The position numbers and the translations under genes are program-made. This document shows positions 40,206 through 46,677 of a DNA stretch of 64,000 nucleotides, piece by piece. The notes beneath the pieces are model-generated. The model worked only from the letters and a program-made list of their open reading frames with translations, ran no database searches and was not told the origin of the DNA. Numbering within the stretch: position 1 is the stretch's first letter; each line of letters opens with the position of its first letter. The stretch lies in contig NZ_CP104040.1 in the NCBI RefSeq assembly GCF_025152745.1, positions 372,001 to 436,000 on the forward strand. Reading direction: 5' to 3'. Source of the stretch: Rhizobium sp. WSM4643. GTDB taxonomy: Bacteria > Pseudomonadota > Alphaproteobacteria > Rhizobiales > Rhizobiaceae.

Positions 40206-40279
40206 CAATGAAATGTCTTATATAAGCATCATCCCAACTACCGCAGGCAGCGACTGCCTCAGCCCAAAGGATGCGACCC

Positions 40280-40729
40280 ATGGCTACCATAAAGACCGAT
40301 GACGTTTTTTCAATCGCTTCTTTCGACCCGTCCAAGTTCACGGAATCCTTCCGTGAATTCGCCGAAAAGGGCGCCCAGCAGTCGAAGGACGCCTATGCCA
40401 AGCTGAAGACCGCAGGTGAGGAAGCCGGCAAGACGCTCGAAGCCACCGTCCAGACGGCACAGGCAGGCACAGTCGAGATCGGCCTGAAGGCGATAGACGC
40501 TCTGCGTGTCAACGCCGAGAGCTCGATCTCGCACCTGGAAGCACTGCTCGGCGTCAAGTCTCCTGCCGAATTTTTCGAACTGCAGACCTCGTTCCTGCGC
40601 AAGCAGGCCGAGCTGGCTGTCGAACAAGCGAAGTCGATGCAGGAAACCACCAAGCAGGTGGCCGAAAAGCTCGCAAAGCCTACCAAGGACGCCGCCGAAA
40701 AGGCCATGGCCTCCTTCAAGGTTGCCTGA
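40280..40729 (+). CDS. phaP: Phasin (PHB granule-associated protein)
   Basis: A 149-residue, almost entirely helical amphipathic protein with the phasin_2 signature: SFREFAEKGAQQSKDAYAKLK and the C-terminal block SPAEFFELQTSFLRKQAELAVEQAK. Phasins coat polyhydroxybutyrate granules. The second of two close ATGs is chosen because AAAGGA then lies nine bases upstream. Two PhaR-like sites precede it and a strong terminator follows, making a single-gene unit. It is the last host protein gene before tRNA-His. Confidence 0.92.
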   Translation: MATIKTDDVFSIASFDPSKFTESFREFAEKGAQQSKDAYAKLKTAGEEAGKTLEATVQTAQAGTVEIGLKAIDALRVNAESSISHLEALLGVKSPAEFFELQTSFLRKQAELAVEQAKSMQETTKQVAEKLAKPTKDAAEKAMASFKVA

Positions 40730-40751
40730 TCGGTCTCTATCGACCAGAAAC

Positions 40752-40782
40752 AAAAAGGCTGGACCTCGCGTCCGGCCTTTTT
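40752..40782 (+). terminator. Rho-independent terminator after the phasin gene
   Basis: Stem GGCTGGAC / GTCCGGCC (one G-T pair) with loop CTCGC, flanked by A-run and TTTTT; usable on both strands. Confidence 0.85.
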
Positions 40783-40860
40783 GTATATTGACGAGGAATG
40801 GGGCTTGAATTCGTCGCCAAGTCCTCGTATGTGACCCCCATCGCGCCGAGCGCGATTTAT

Positions 40861-40937
40861 GCGGTTGTAGCTCAGTTGGTTAGAGCGCAGGTTTGTGGCA
40901 CCTGAGGTCGGAGGTTCGAGACCCCCCAACCGTACCA
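40861..40937 (+). tRNA. tRNA-His (GTG)
   Basis: 77 nt with encoded CCA. Acceptor GCGGTTG pairs CAACCGT (first pair G-T); anticodon stem CAGGT/ACCTG encloses TTGTGGC with anticodon GTG at 40,895-40,897; T-arm GGAGGTTCGAGACCCCC-type (here GGAGGTTCGAGACCCC). The base before position 1 is T and the discriminator is A, so the usual G-1:C73 identity pair is absent, as known for many alphaproteobacterial tRNA-His. Its 3' 50 bases are part of the attachment site of the element to the right. Confidence 0.97.
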
Positions 40938-40938
40938 T
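40888..40938 (+). repeat. attL, 51-bp direct repeat inside tRNA-His
   Basis: Starts CAGGTTTGTGGCACC and ends AACCGTACCAT; identical to 57,372-57,422. Includes anticodon stem-loop, variable region, T-arm, 3' acceptor and CCA, so the intact tRNA gene is kept on this side. Confidence 0.95.
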
Positions 40939-41292
40939 TTTTTACTTCTATATTTCAGAGGCTTATGGGTCGCGCGACTTTTCTTCGGGATGGCGCATGT
41001 TCCCCGCAAAGCCGTTGCGGAACACGTCTGGAACATCACGTTGCCGAAGAGCGCACGCACGAGACGAATTCTGGACTTTCGTTGGACGGTGCGGCCATAA
41101 AGCGGCTTTGGCGATGGCGCAATGTCGAAACGTTCTTCGTTCTTCCACTTTCCTGTGAACTAATCACCTCTGCGGAAACTCAATTCAGTAAGCCTCAATG
41201 ACGGAGGGGTGTTTTCTGTTTACAAACGACAGTTGACTCTGATCGGTTGGCCCGACAAGAGCGTGTGGTTATTCTGGACGGCGAGGGACAAC
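40939..41292. other. Left end of the element, no convincing gene
   Basis: About 350 bp. It carries the 18-bp sequence at 41,019-41,036 that recurs at the right end and, near 41,200, ACGGAGGGGTG followed by an open stretch in frame with the DUF262 gene. Overlapping short frames here look non-coding. Confidence 0.5.
41019..41036 (+). repeat. 18-bp end repeat, left copy
   Basis: GGAACACGTCTGGAACAT, itself a double GGAAC motif with 11-bp period. The same 18 bases occur at 57,196-57,213, in the same orientation, near the opposite end. Candidate integrase arm or excisionase site. Confidence 0.6.
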
Positions 41293-42432
41293 GTGGCTGA
41301 AAATACTGATCAAGAAGAAGCAGAAGCTGTGCCGGCCGATCCGATCGACGAAATCGAACGCCAGGAAGATGTCGAGCGTGAGACTGACGATACGAACGAG
41401 TCTCCACCCAGCGATATCGTCGCCTACAATGAGCTACGGTCGGGCGCTGACCTTCTTAGAATGCATCTAGAGGGTGACCTAATCATCCAGCCCGATTTCC
41501 AGAGGGACGTGGTCTGGAATTCGACAGATCAAACAAGGTTTATCGATTCACTCATCAAGCAGCTTCCCATACCGAGCATGTGTTTCGCCTATGATGCCAA
41601 GCGGAATTCGTGGCTAGTAATTGATGGGCTGCAGAGAATTTCGACAATTGTTCGCTTTCTGAATGGTGAGGACTGGAAACTTTCAAAGCTTCCAGACATC
41701 GACGAGGTTCTGCGTAACAAGTCGGCGGCGACCTTCAAGACTGCAAAACCTGGGAGCGATCTCCGAAAAATTTTCTCGAAGGTTCAAAATCAAACGATTC
41801 CAATTAATGTGTTGAGATGCGATTTTTCGAAACGCAGTCACAACGAATATCTCTTCACGATCTTCCATCGCCTGAATTCTGGCGGACTGAAGCTAAACAA
41901 CCAAGAGATTAGAAATTGCATATATTCAGGCACGTTCAATAAAGCTCTGAAGGCATGGGATGACGATCCCAACTGGCGAGCCATCAATAATATGCAGCCA
42001 GGGGAAAAGTATCGTTTCGCAAAGCAAGAGGCAATACTCAGGTTTTTTGCATTCTATCATAACAAAGACAAGTACAAGGGTTCGGTCGCCAAGTTTTTGA
42101 ATGACTACATGTCGGATCGTCGCGAGGCAGACGAGAAGATCATTAAAGAGCATGCCGACCTATTTACCCGGGTTGCCAAAGTTCTTGCTGAAAAAGTCAT
42201 TACTGATCGGCCGGCTCCGCGCATGCCAGGAACCGTCCTGGAAGCGGTGATGATTGGCGTTGCCTCAAACCTCGCCCATCTGGAGGCATCTTCTCCCGTC
42301 CATGCCCGAGCGCTGCTCGCGAAGTTCCGCGCTGACAAGAGCATCTCGGATTCCGAGCTCGCAGAGGGGCTTTCTAAGAAAGATAAGGTCGACGCACGCC
42401 TCACGGCAGCGGCCAACGTTTTTGCGGAATGA
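41293..42432 (+). CDS. DUF262 (GmrS/ParB-like) protein, first gene of a two-gene cassette
   Basis: A 379-residue product from the GTG at 41,293, which has GAGGGA upstream (28 more codons are open to 41,209). After an acidic leader (about 1-40), DUF262 motifs follow: IIQPDFQRDVVW (64-75), IDGLQRIST (110-118, the DGQQR-type nucleotide-binding signature) and FHRLNSGGLKLNNQEIR (191-207). DUF262 is the N-terminal domain of GmrSD-type enzymes, where it binds NTP. The C-terminal HNH/DUF1524 nuclease of GmrSD is absent; instead the next gene, one base downstream, encodes a HEPN protein. This suggests a split NTP-sensing and RNase system. AT-rich relative to the host. Confidence 0.82.
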   Translation: MAENTDQEEAEAVPADPIDEIERQEDVERETDDTNESPPSDIVAYNELRSGADLLRMHLEGDLIIQPDFQRDVVWNSTDQTRFIDSLIKQLPIPSMCFAYDAKRNSWLVIDGLQRISTIVRFLNGEDWKLSKLPDIDEVLRNKSAATFKTAKPGSDLRKIFSKVQNQTIPINVLRCDFSKRSHNEYLFTIFHRLNSGGLKLNNQEIRNCIYSGTFNKALKAWDDDPNWRAINNMQPGEKYRFAKQEAILRFFAFYHNKDKYKGSVAKFLNDYMSDRREADEKIIKEHADLFTRVAKVLAEKVITDRPAPRMPGTVLEAVMIGVASNLAHLEASSPVHARALLAKFRADKSISDSELAEGLSKKDKVDARLTAAANVFAE

Positions 42433-42433
42433 C

Positions 42434-42934
42434 ATGGTCGTCAAAAAACACATCGAGGAAAACCTCACACATCTGGATCAGGCTTACCGACGAGAGCCTG
42501 ATCAAAAGAAGGCCACCTATTTCTCCAAGCTAGCGATACTTGAATTGTGCGGTTGGATCGAGCTCTCCATGGACGGCATCATCCTCAGGCATTGCGCAAG
42601 GAAGATCAGGTTACCTGCCAATACCAGGTTGATTGAAGACACCGTAAAACGGACGTATGGCTTCGACTACGAAAAGCATTTCCGAAAAATGTTGATCAAC
42701 CTCGTTGGCGTCGTCGCTTGCGAGACTGTTGAAGCGTCCATAAATACCGCGGCTAAGGCAAGGCTCGAAGCTCAGCTGAGGACGTTGAAAACAGTCCGTG
42801 ACGGACTTGCGCACACCTACCTCCAGGGTCCTGCACCGATAGTTGCGCTCGACGCTCCTTCGGCGACCAAGGCCCGATTGGGGGATATATATCACGGCCT
42901 AAAAGAGTTTCAGCGAGTTCTACGACAGCTCTAA
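42434..42934 (+). CDS. HEPN-domain protein (putative RNase), partner of the DUF262 protein
   Basis: 166 residues, all helical. Conserved HEPN features: the first-helix motif ILELCGWIELSMDGII (35-50) and the catalytic-type R-x4-H motif in VRDGLAHTY (Arg122, His127). HEPN proteins of this form, including the MAE_28990 type reported near DUF262 genes, are predicted metal-independent RNases in toxin and defence systems. The ATG follows the DUF262 stop after one base, so translation is probably coupled. Function as effector is inferred; it could instead be an inactive regulator. Confidence 0.75.
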   Translation: MVVKKHIEENLTHLDQAYRREPDQKKATYFSKLAILELCGWIELSMDGIILRHCARKIRLPANTRLIEDTVKRTYGFDYEKHFRKMLINLVGVVACETVEASINTAAKARLEAQLRTLKTVRDGLAHTYLQGPAPIVALDAPSATKARLGDIYHGLKEFQRVLRQL

Positions 42935-42980
42935 CGCCGGCCATTCTAATTATAAAGGCCGGCGGCACGGGGACGCCGGC
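42935..42980 (+). terminator. Alternative hairpins after the HEPN gene
   Basis: CGCCGGCC (42,935-42,942) pairs GGCCGGCG (42,957-42,964), and the latter can alternatively pair CGCCGGC at 42,974-42,980. No T-run. Probable 3' end of the DUF262-HEPN transcript. Confidence 0.45.
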
Positions 42981-43425
42981 TCCGGCAATGAATGCAATTT
43001 CGGTGTCAGTCGGCCCCGCATCTCCCCTCGGGATCGCTATGCTGATGCTCCTGCGGCTGACATCACTCCCGAAATCACATGCGCGAATTCCCGCGGCGTC
43101 CCCTTCGGGGGCGCTATGCTCGCCGCTCCGATATGCTCAATGTTGGCAAAGGCGCGAAAACCGCGCAGGTTACATGGAATGGCTGTTTGGAGGTCCGAAG
43201 GCGTGGAACCGAGGCGCAGGGAAGGCCGTACAGCATGAATAAAGCATCACGATGATGTCTAATACCCCGAGACATGGCTCTCCTAAACAGCCGGCCACAC
43301 GCGCAGAGGTAGCCTCGCGCCCTTCCAAGTCGATGCTCCAGGGCTTCGGGGCGAGCCACGTGTCTCGCCCCGATCCGCTGCGCGGACCGCCCCTCCCGCA
43401 TAGACATGGAACCTTTGTCGCTCGG

Positions 43426-43520
43426 TGACGTCGAGCGGCGGGGCTTTCCTGACCTTCGGTCACCGCCATGCCATTTCTGGCAAGGCGGGGAGAAAGCCTA
43501 TGCCCCGCCGCTCGACGTCA
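43426..43520. other. 95-bp structure with perfect 19-bp inverted-repeat arms
   Basis: Left arm TGACGTCGAGCGGCGGGGC (43,426-43,444), right arm its exact complement at 43,502-43,520, with a 57-bp loop. The loop has its own pairings: TGACC-TTC-GGTCA (43,450-43,462), TGCCA-TTTC-TGGCA (43,469-43,482) and CTTTC with GAAAG near the arms. The form would suit a single-strand replication origin, an oriT or a structured RNA. Confidence 0.6.
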
Positions 43521-43638
43521 ACCCCTGCGCACCCGAGCGCACCGCGGATGACCATTAGAACTTTAGGGATTCAATTAACCGCGCCTCCGGGACGTCGCAA
43601 CTTTACCGCGTGCACCCCGATAAATCCCTGGGCTCCGC

Positions 43639-43650
43639 CTCACGCCGTGA
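43639..43650. promoter_or_regulatory. CTCACG-C-CGTGA operator, copy 1
   Basis: CTCACGCCGTGA, lacking only the final G of the 13-bp palindrome found three more times in the element. It is 39 bp upstream of the start at 43,690, with an AT-rich stretch between. Confidence 0.6.
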
Positions 43651-43689
43651 TAAAATAAACACGTCAAAACAGCGACAATGGGGTTTCGA

Positions 43690-43989
43690 ATGCAGATCAT
43701 CGTAACAACCTTTCCGGGTCTGACTTTTGACTTGCTGGTTGAAGAGGTTAATCACCGGGACCCAGCCGGCCGTTTACTTTGCTACTTGGCGTCGATCTAT
43801 CGCCAGGAGAAAGGCACTGTGGCTCGCCATCTGATCCGCCGATCACGTTTACCCGGTTCAGCCGACGCCATGCGCCATGAGCTTCAGAGAGACGGTATCC
43901 AGGCATTCCGTCGCCTTGAGCCGCCCAACGCCTCGAAGGCTAAGAGCGACTACAACCATAAAGTAAATAAAGACCTCAGTAGCGGATAA
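43690..43989 (+). CDS. Hypothetical protein behind operator copy 1
   Basis: 99 residues from MQIIVTTFPG (GGGG six bases upstream; ATG at 43,678 is an alternative). A predicted helical, basic protein: LLVEEVNHRDPAGRLLCYLASIYRQE then VARHLIRRSRLPGSADAMRHELQ. It may bind DNA given the basic helices, but I recognise no family. Confidence 0.5.
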   Translation: MQIIVTTFPGLTFDLLVEEVNHRDPAGRLLCYLASIYRQEKGTVARHLIRRSRLPGSADAMRHELQRDGIQAFRRLEPPNASKAKSDYNHKVNKDLSSG

Positions 43990-44125
43990 TTTAAGAACTC
44001 GACGCGCGCTTAATTGCCATGAGTTCTTCAATTATTTTTCTTTAAATTCAAGACCTTAAATGTTTGCAAGTTGCATACTCTCATATTATAAAGGGTACGC
44101 AGACAACAACCAAAAGGAGAGTTTA

Positions 44126-44365
44126 GTGAATATAAGTTTCAGTCCCTGGACGGCCGAACCGGATGTTTTTGGCGAAGCAGCATCAATGTGGACAAACGAA
44201 CGATTTCTCGACCTCACGATGACGCCGACCAAAAGAAGGCGCGCGGTTTGGGACGTCCTCGACGGCGGTGAAAAGATTGCGGAAGGCGAGGCTGATAGCC
44301 CCGAGGCCGCGAAGGCCGAAGCCGTCGTTGCAGCCCGACGAGGGCTGTTCACAATTGTAAAATGA
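44126..44365 (+). CDS. Hypothetical small protein
   Basis: 79 residues from the GTG at 44,126, with AAGGAGAG eight bases upstream. Contains VWDVLDGGEKIAEGEADSPEAAKAEAVVAARR, a short beta segment followed by an Ala-rich helix. Family not recognised. Followed directly by operator copy 2. Confidence 0.55.
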   Translation: MNISFSPWTAEPDVFGEAASMWTNERFLDLTMTPTKRRRAVWDVLDGGEKIAEGEADSPEAAKAEAVVAARRGLFTIVK

Positions 44366-44367
44366 TA

Positions 44368-44382
44368 CCTCACGGCGTGAGG
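44368..44382. promoter_or_regulatory. CTCACG-G-CGTGAG operator, copy 2
   Basis: CCTCACGGCGTGAGG, perfect 7-bp arms around one base, 20 bp before the start at 44,403 and two bases after the preceding stop codon. At this position a bound repressor would block the next gene's ribosome-site region or promoter. Confidence 0.7.
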
Positions 44383-44402
44383 TTCGGAAGGACAACGTGT
44401 AA

Positions 44403-44702
44403 ATGAGTGAAGCGATTTCAAAATCCAAGGTGAACTGGACTGGGGCTGTCATGTGGTTGATGTTAGTCCCCGCACCGTTCCTATTCTTCATTCTCGTGAA
44501 CGTGGTGGCGAACAAGGCCCCCGGAATGGCGGCCGCCTATTCGCTGGTTCCGTATGCGACCCTCGTTCTGGCGGCCGGCTTCGGGATCAAGGGTAGGTCC
44601 CGTTGGCGCTCGTGGCGGGGCGTCGTTGGCCTGCCATTCGCCGTTCTCGGCGGTTGCGGCCTCGCCGCGATCTTGGCGAATGGGATCATGTACGGACTAT
44701 AA
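44403..44702 (+). CDS. Small polytopic membrane protein, unknown function
   Basis: 99 residues with three hydrophobic segments (MWLMLVPAPFLFFILVNVV, YSLVPYATLVLAAGFGI, VVGLPFAVLGGCGLAAILA). GGAAGGA lies upstream of the ATG. Family not recognised. Confidence 0.6.
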   Translation: MSEAISKSKVNWTGAVMWLMLVPAPFLFFILVNVVANKAPGMAAAYSLVPYATLVLAAGFGIKGRSRWRSWRGVVGLPFAVLGGCGLAAILANGIMYGL

Positions 44703-44848
44703 TCTCGGCGCAGCTTGCTCTCTCCATCATCATAGCTCCCGGCGCGTGGAGCCGAACCAGTGATTGCCCGTCACCATGCAATGGACGTGAGAAGCAAACC
44801 CGCCAAGGGTGGCTTGGTCGATTCAGGGCCTTGATCAACAACAAATAG

Positions 44849-44861
44849 CTCACGCCGTGAG
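44849..44861. promoter_or_regulatory. CTCACG-C-CGTGAG operator, copy 3
   Basis: Perfect 13-bp palindrome, 80 bp upstream of the gene at 44,929, with copy 4 about 31 bp further on. Confidence 0.7.
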
Positions 44862-44876
44862 ATTTCCATTGCCGCC

Positions 44877-44895
44877 AATCTCACGGCGTGAGATT
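44877..44895. promoter_or_regulatory. CTCACG-G-CGTGAG operator, copy 4
   Basis: AATCTCACGGCGTGAGATT, 9-bp arms around one base, the best copy. Centres of copies 3 and 4 are 31 bp apart (three helical turns), so two dimers would lie on the same DNA face before the gene at 44,929. Confidence 0.75.
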
Positions 44896-44928
44896 ATCAG
44901 ATACGGTTTACAAACTGGGAGACGAGAG

Positions 44929-45615
44929 ATGACGGAATATCCACACAACCTACCCGTCGCCCACAAGAACAGGATCATCAAGGCCCTGAGAGATTATCTG
45001 GGCTATCACTATGCGAAGATCGATATCCCATCGGAGTTCGATCAGTCCCCCGCCTTCAAGTTCGACTATATCGCCGGCGAAAAGGTTGATTACGGTGATC
45101 CAGACCTTAGGCGCATCCGCGACCTGCTTCTGGATGCCGGGTTTTACTACCTGCAGGATATTGTTGACAGACGTCTCTCGGTCATCAGCGGACCATTATT
45201 CCGCCGTGAGCTTTGCCGCATCACGATGGATGCACTGGAGCGGTTTGGTTCTCCAATTCTTACTTCGGAGGACGTTCCCAGTGAACCAGCACACGAGGTT
45301 ACAGAGCATATCCAGTCGCAGGTTTCGGAAGACAAGAAGGTCCGTCAGGCCGGCTACGCCGCCAAACACCGCGAGAAGGCCAAGGCGGTCGGTCGCCCGG
45401 ATGCTCGTGCCGTACAGGCGGCGGTATTCGACGCGTTGAGTCACCAATTGTGGATAGCGCGGCGAAATAATCGATCCGGTGAAGTGCTGACAATGCAGGG
45501 TATCCTCATGGCAGCGGCGGTCGCGTTATATAAGGACTACGACAAGAAACAGGTACTCGAAAAGATCGTGAGCATGCGCGGTGATAATCCCTTCCCGTCG
45601 CCAAGCGAGCCATGA
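44929..45615 (+). CDS. Hypothetical protein under a double operator
   Basis: 228 residues (MTEYPHNLPVAHKN), with GGGAGACGAGAG before the ATG. The N-terminal half is globular; the middle (VSEDKKVRQAGYAAKHREKAKAVGRPDAR) is basic and charged; the C-terminal part (DALSHQLWIARRNNRSGEVLTMQGILMAAAVALYKDYDKK) is helical. Two operator copies directly upstream suggest tight control, perhaps autoregulation. Candidate regulator or replication accessory; no family recognised. Confidence 0.6.
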   Translation: MTEYPHNLPVAHKNRIIKALRDYLGYHYAKIDIPSEFDQSPAFKFDYIAGEKVDYGDPDLRRIRDLLLDAGFYYLQDIVDRRLSVISGPLFRRELCRITMDALERFGSPILTSEDVPSEPAHEVTEHIQSQVSEDKKVRQAGYAAKHREKAKAVGRPDARAVQAAVFDALSHQLWIARRNNRSGEVLTMQGILMAAAVALYKDYDKKQVLEKIVSMRGDNPFPSPSEP

Positions 45616-45811
45616 AATCTAACCCCTACGGCGGCGCAGGCCAAACTCGCCGACGTCATTCGAACAATCTGTAGGGCTTATTGACCATTTCCTCACACTC
45701 CCGATGCTAAGACAATCATGGGCAATGCTACGCGCACCAGCGCCCAGACGCGGGCAGGCGAGCGTAGAATTCGACTGAAAGATTGAATAGACCTTATTGA
45801 GAGAACTCTTA

Positions 45812-46045
45812 ATGCCTGATGTAATTACCGATGCTGCTCACCCTGGCTGGACGCTTGCCTTCGGGCTCGTCTTCCTTCTTCTCGGCGCTGCTTGCCTTCT
45901 GATCAAGTTTGGGCCGAAGTGGAAACAGTGGGGTACTGATTGGTCGAAGCCGATTAAGGCCTTCGGCGTCGTCGCCGCCCTTCTTGGAGCGGCCAACACT
46001 TACCTGGGAATCAAGTGGCTATTGGCGGCATCGGGGGCGGCATGA
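45812..46045 (+). CDS. Small two-helix membrane protein
   Basis: 77 residues from MPDVITDAAHPGW, with GAGAG eight bases upstream. Helices LAFGLVFLLLGAACLLIKF and AFGVVAALLGAANTYLGIKWLL flank a basic/aromatic loop (GPKWKQWGTDWSK). The 196 bp before it shows nothing clear. Family not recognised; convergent with the transfer operon. Confidence 0.55.
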   Translation: MPDVITDAAHPGWTLAFGLVFLLLGAACLLIKFGPKWKQWGTDWSKPIKAFGVVAALLGAANTYLGIKWLLAASGAA

Positions 46046-46132
46046 GGGGCTGAGCGTAAAAGCACGAAACCGCTTGTCGGGAGGAGTTCGGCAAAGGGTT
46101 TTCGGGATGTGTTTTCGTGATCGGTCTCAATC

Positions 46133-46519
46133 TCAATTGACGATGACTTTGTGCCAATAGACACGTGGGGCATCCTCAATGCCCCACTCATGGCTGTTGT
46201 AATCCTCCCAGCACCCGTAAAACTTCACGGCGACGTCGTAAGAGCCGCGACTGAGATTGCCGCGCAGTGTTATCCCGCGATAAAAAGCAGGATCATCAAT
46301 AAAGTGTTCGGACCAAAAGCCATGGCCGGCCGGGTATTCAAGTTCCCAACGCCCTTTTCCCCTGCAAGATATATACCATGGCGGTGGCTCACCGCCGCCG
46401 CCGGAGAAGTGGACACGGATTCCATGAGCAGCCTGCGCGGCTGGAAACCTGAAGGTTTCGGCCGATGCGCTCCCGGGGATCAATGCCGCCAGCGCGGCGG
46501 CGGCGATGATGGTTTTCAT
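46133..46519 (-). CDS. Small secreted protein at the end of the transfer operon
   Basis: 128 residues with a clear signal peptide (MKTIIAAAALAALIPGSASA, cleavage after ASA). The mature part is beta-rich and has two Cys (ISCRGKGRWE and YGCWEDY) that could form a disulfide. Its ATG overlaps the stop of the preceding small ORF by four bases (ATGA). Exported proteins in transfer operons may act in entry exclusion or cell contact; no family recognised. Confidence 0.65.
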   Translation of the reverse strand: MKTIIAAAALAALIPGSASAETFRFPAAQAAHGIRVHFSGGGGEPPPWYISCRGKGRWELEYPAGHGFWSEHFIDDPAFYRGITLRGNLSRGSYDVAVKFYGCWEDYNSHEWGIEDAPRVYWHKVIVN

Positions 46520-46677
46520 TTCCCGTCCTCCCTAAGTGTCTCGATATTTGACGCGATACGGTCGGGCAGGGACCATATGAAGCCGAGGAAAACACAGGTG
46601 ATCCAAAAGGGGATTACAAATGCGACCAGGTAACACAATCCCAAGACGGGTCACATTTCCACTTGCTCGACGTTCAT
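46516..46677 (-). pseudogene. Small membrane-protein ORF interrupted by an in-frame TGA
   Basis: The ATG at 46,677 overlaps the DotA-like stop (ATGA), encodes MNVEQVEM and meets TGA at 46,653-46,651. The same frame then continues PVLGLCYLVAFVIPFWITCV FLGFIWSLPDRIASNIETLR to a TGA that overlaps the next gene's ATG. The whole would be a 53-residue single-pass membrane protein coupled at both ends. A TTG at 46,644 could restart translation. A nonsense mutation or sequence error is likelier than recoding. Confidence 0.6.

Larger units (their letters stand above)
42981..43689. other. Gene-poor region of the element with a large inverted repeat
   Basis: About 700 bp. Short overlapping frames on both strands have no ribosome sites and low-complexity Arg/Ala translations, so I see no gene. 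It holds the structured segment at 43,426-43,520 and a CTCACGCCGTGA operator at 43,639. Replication, transfer or RNA functions are possible. Confidence 0.5.

Noticed and set aside
43114..43469. Overlapping minus-strand frames in the gene-poor part of the element
   Set aside because: Arg/Ala-rich translations, no ribosome site; they cross the large inverted repeat.
46651..46653. Selenocysteine or other TGA recoding in the small membrane ORF
   Set aside because: No SECIS-like hairpin directly after the TGA and no redox motif around it; mutation or error is simpler.
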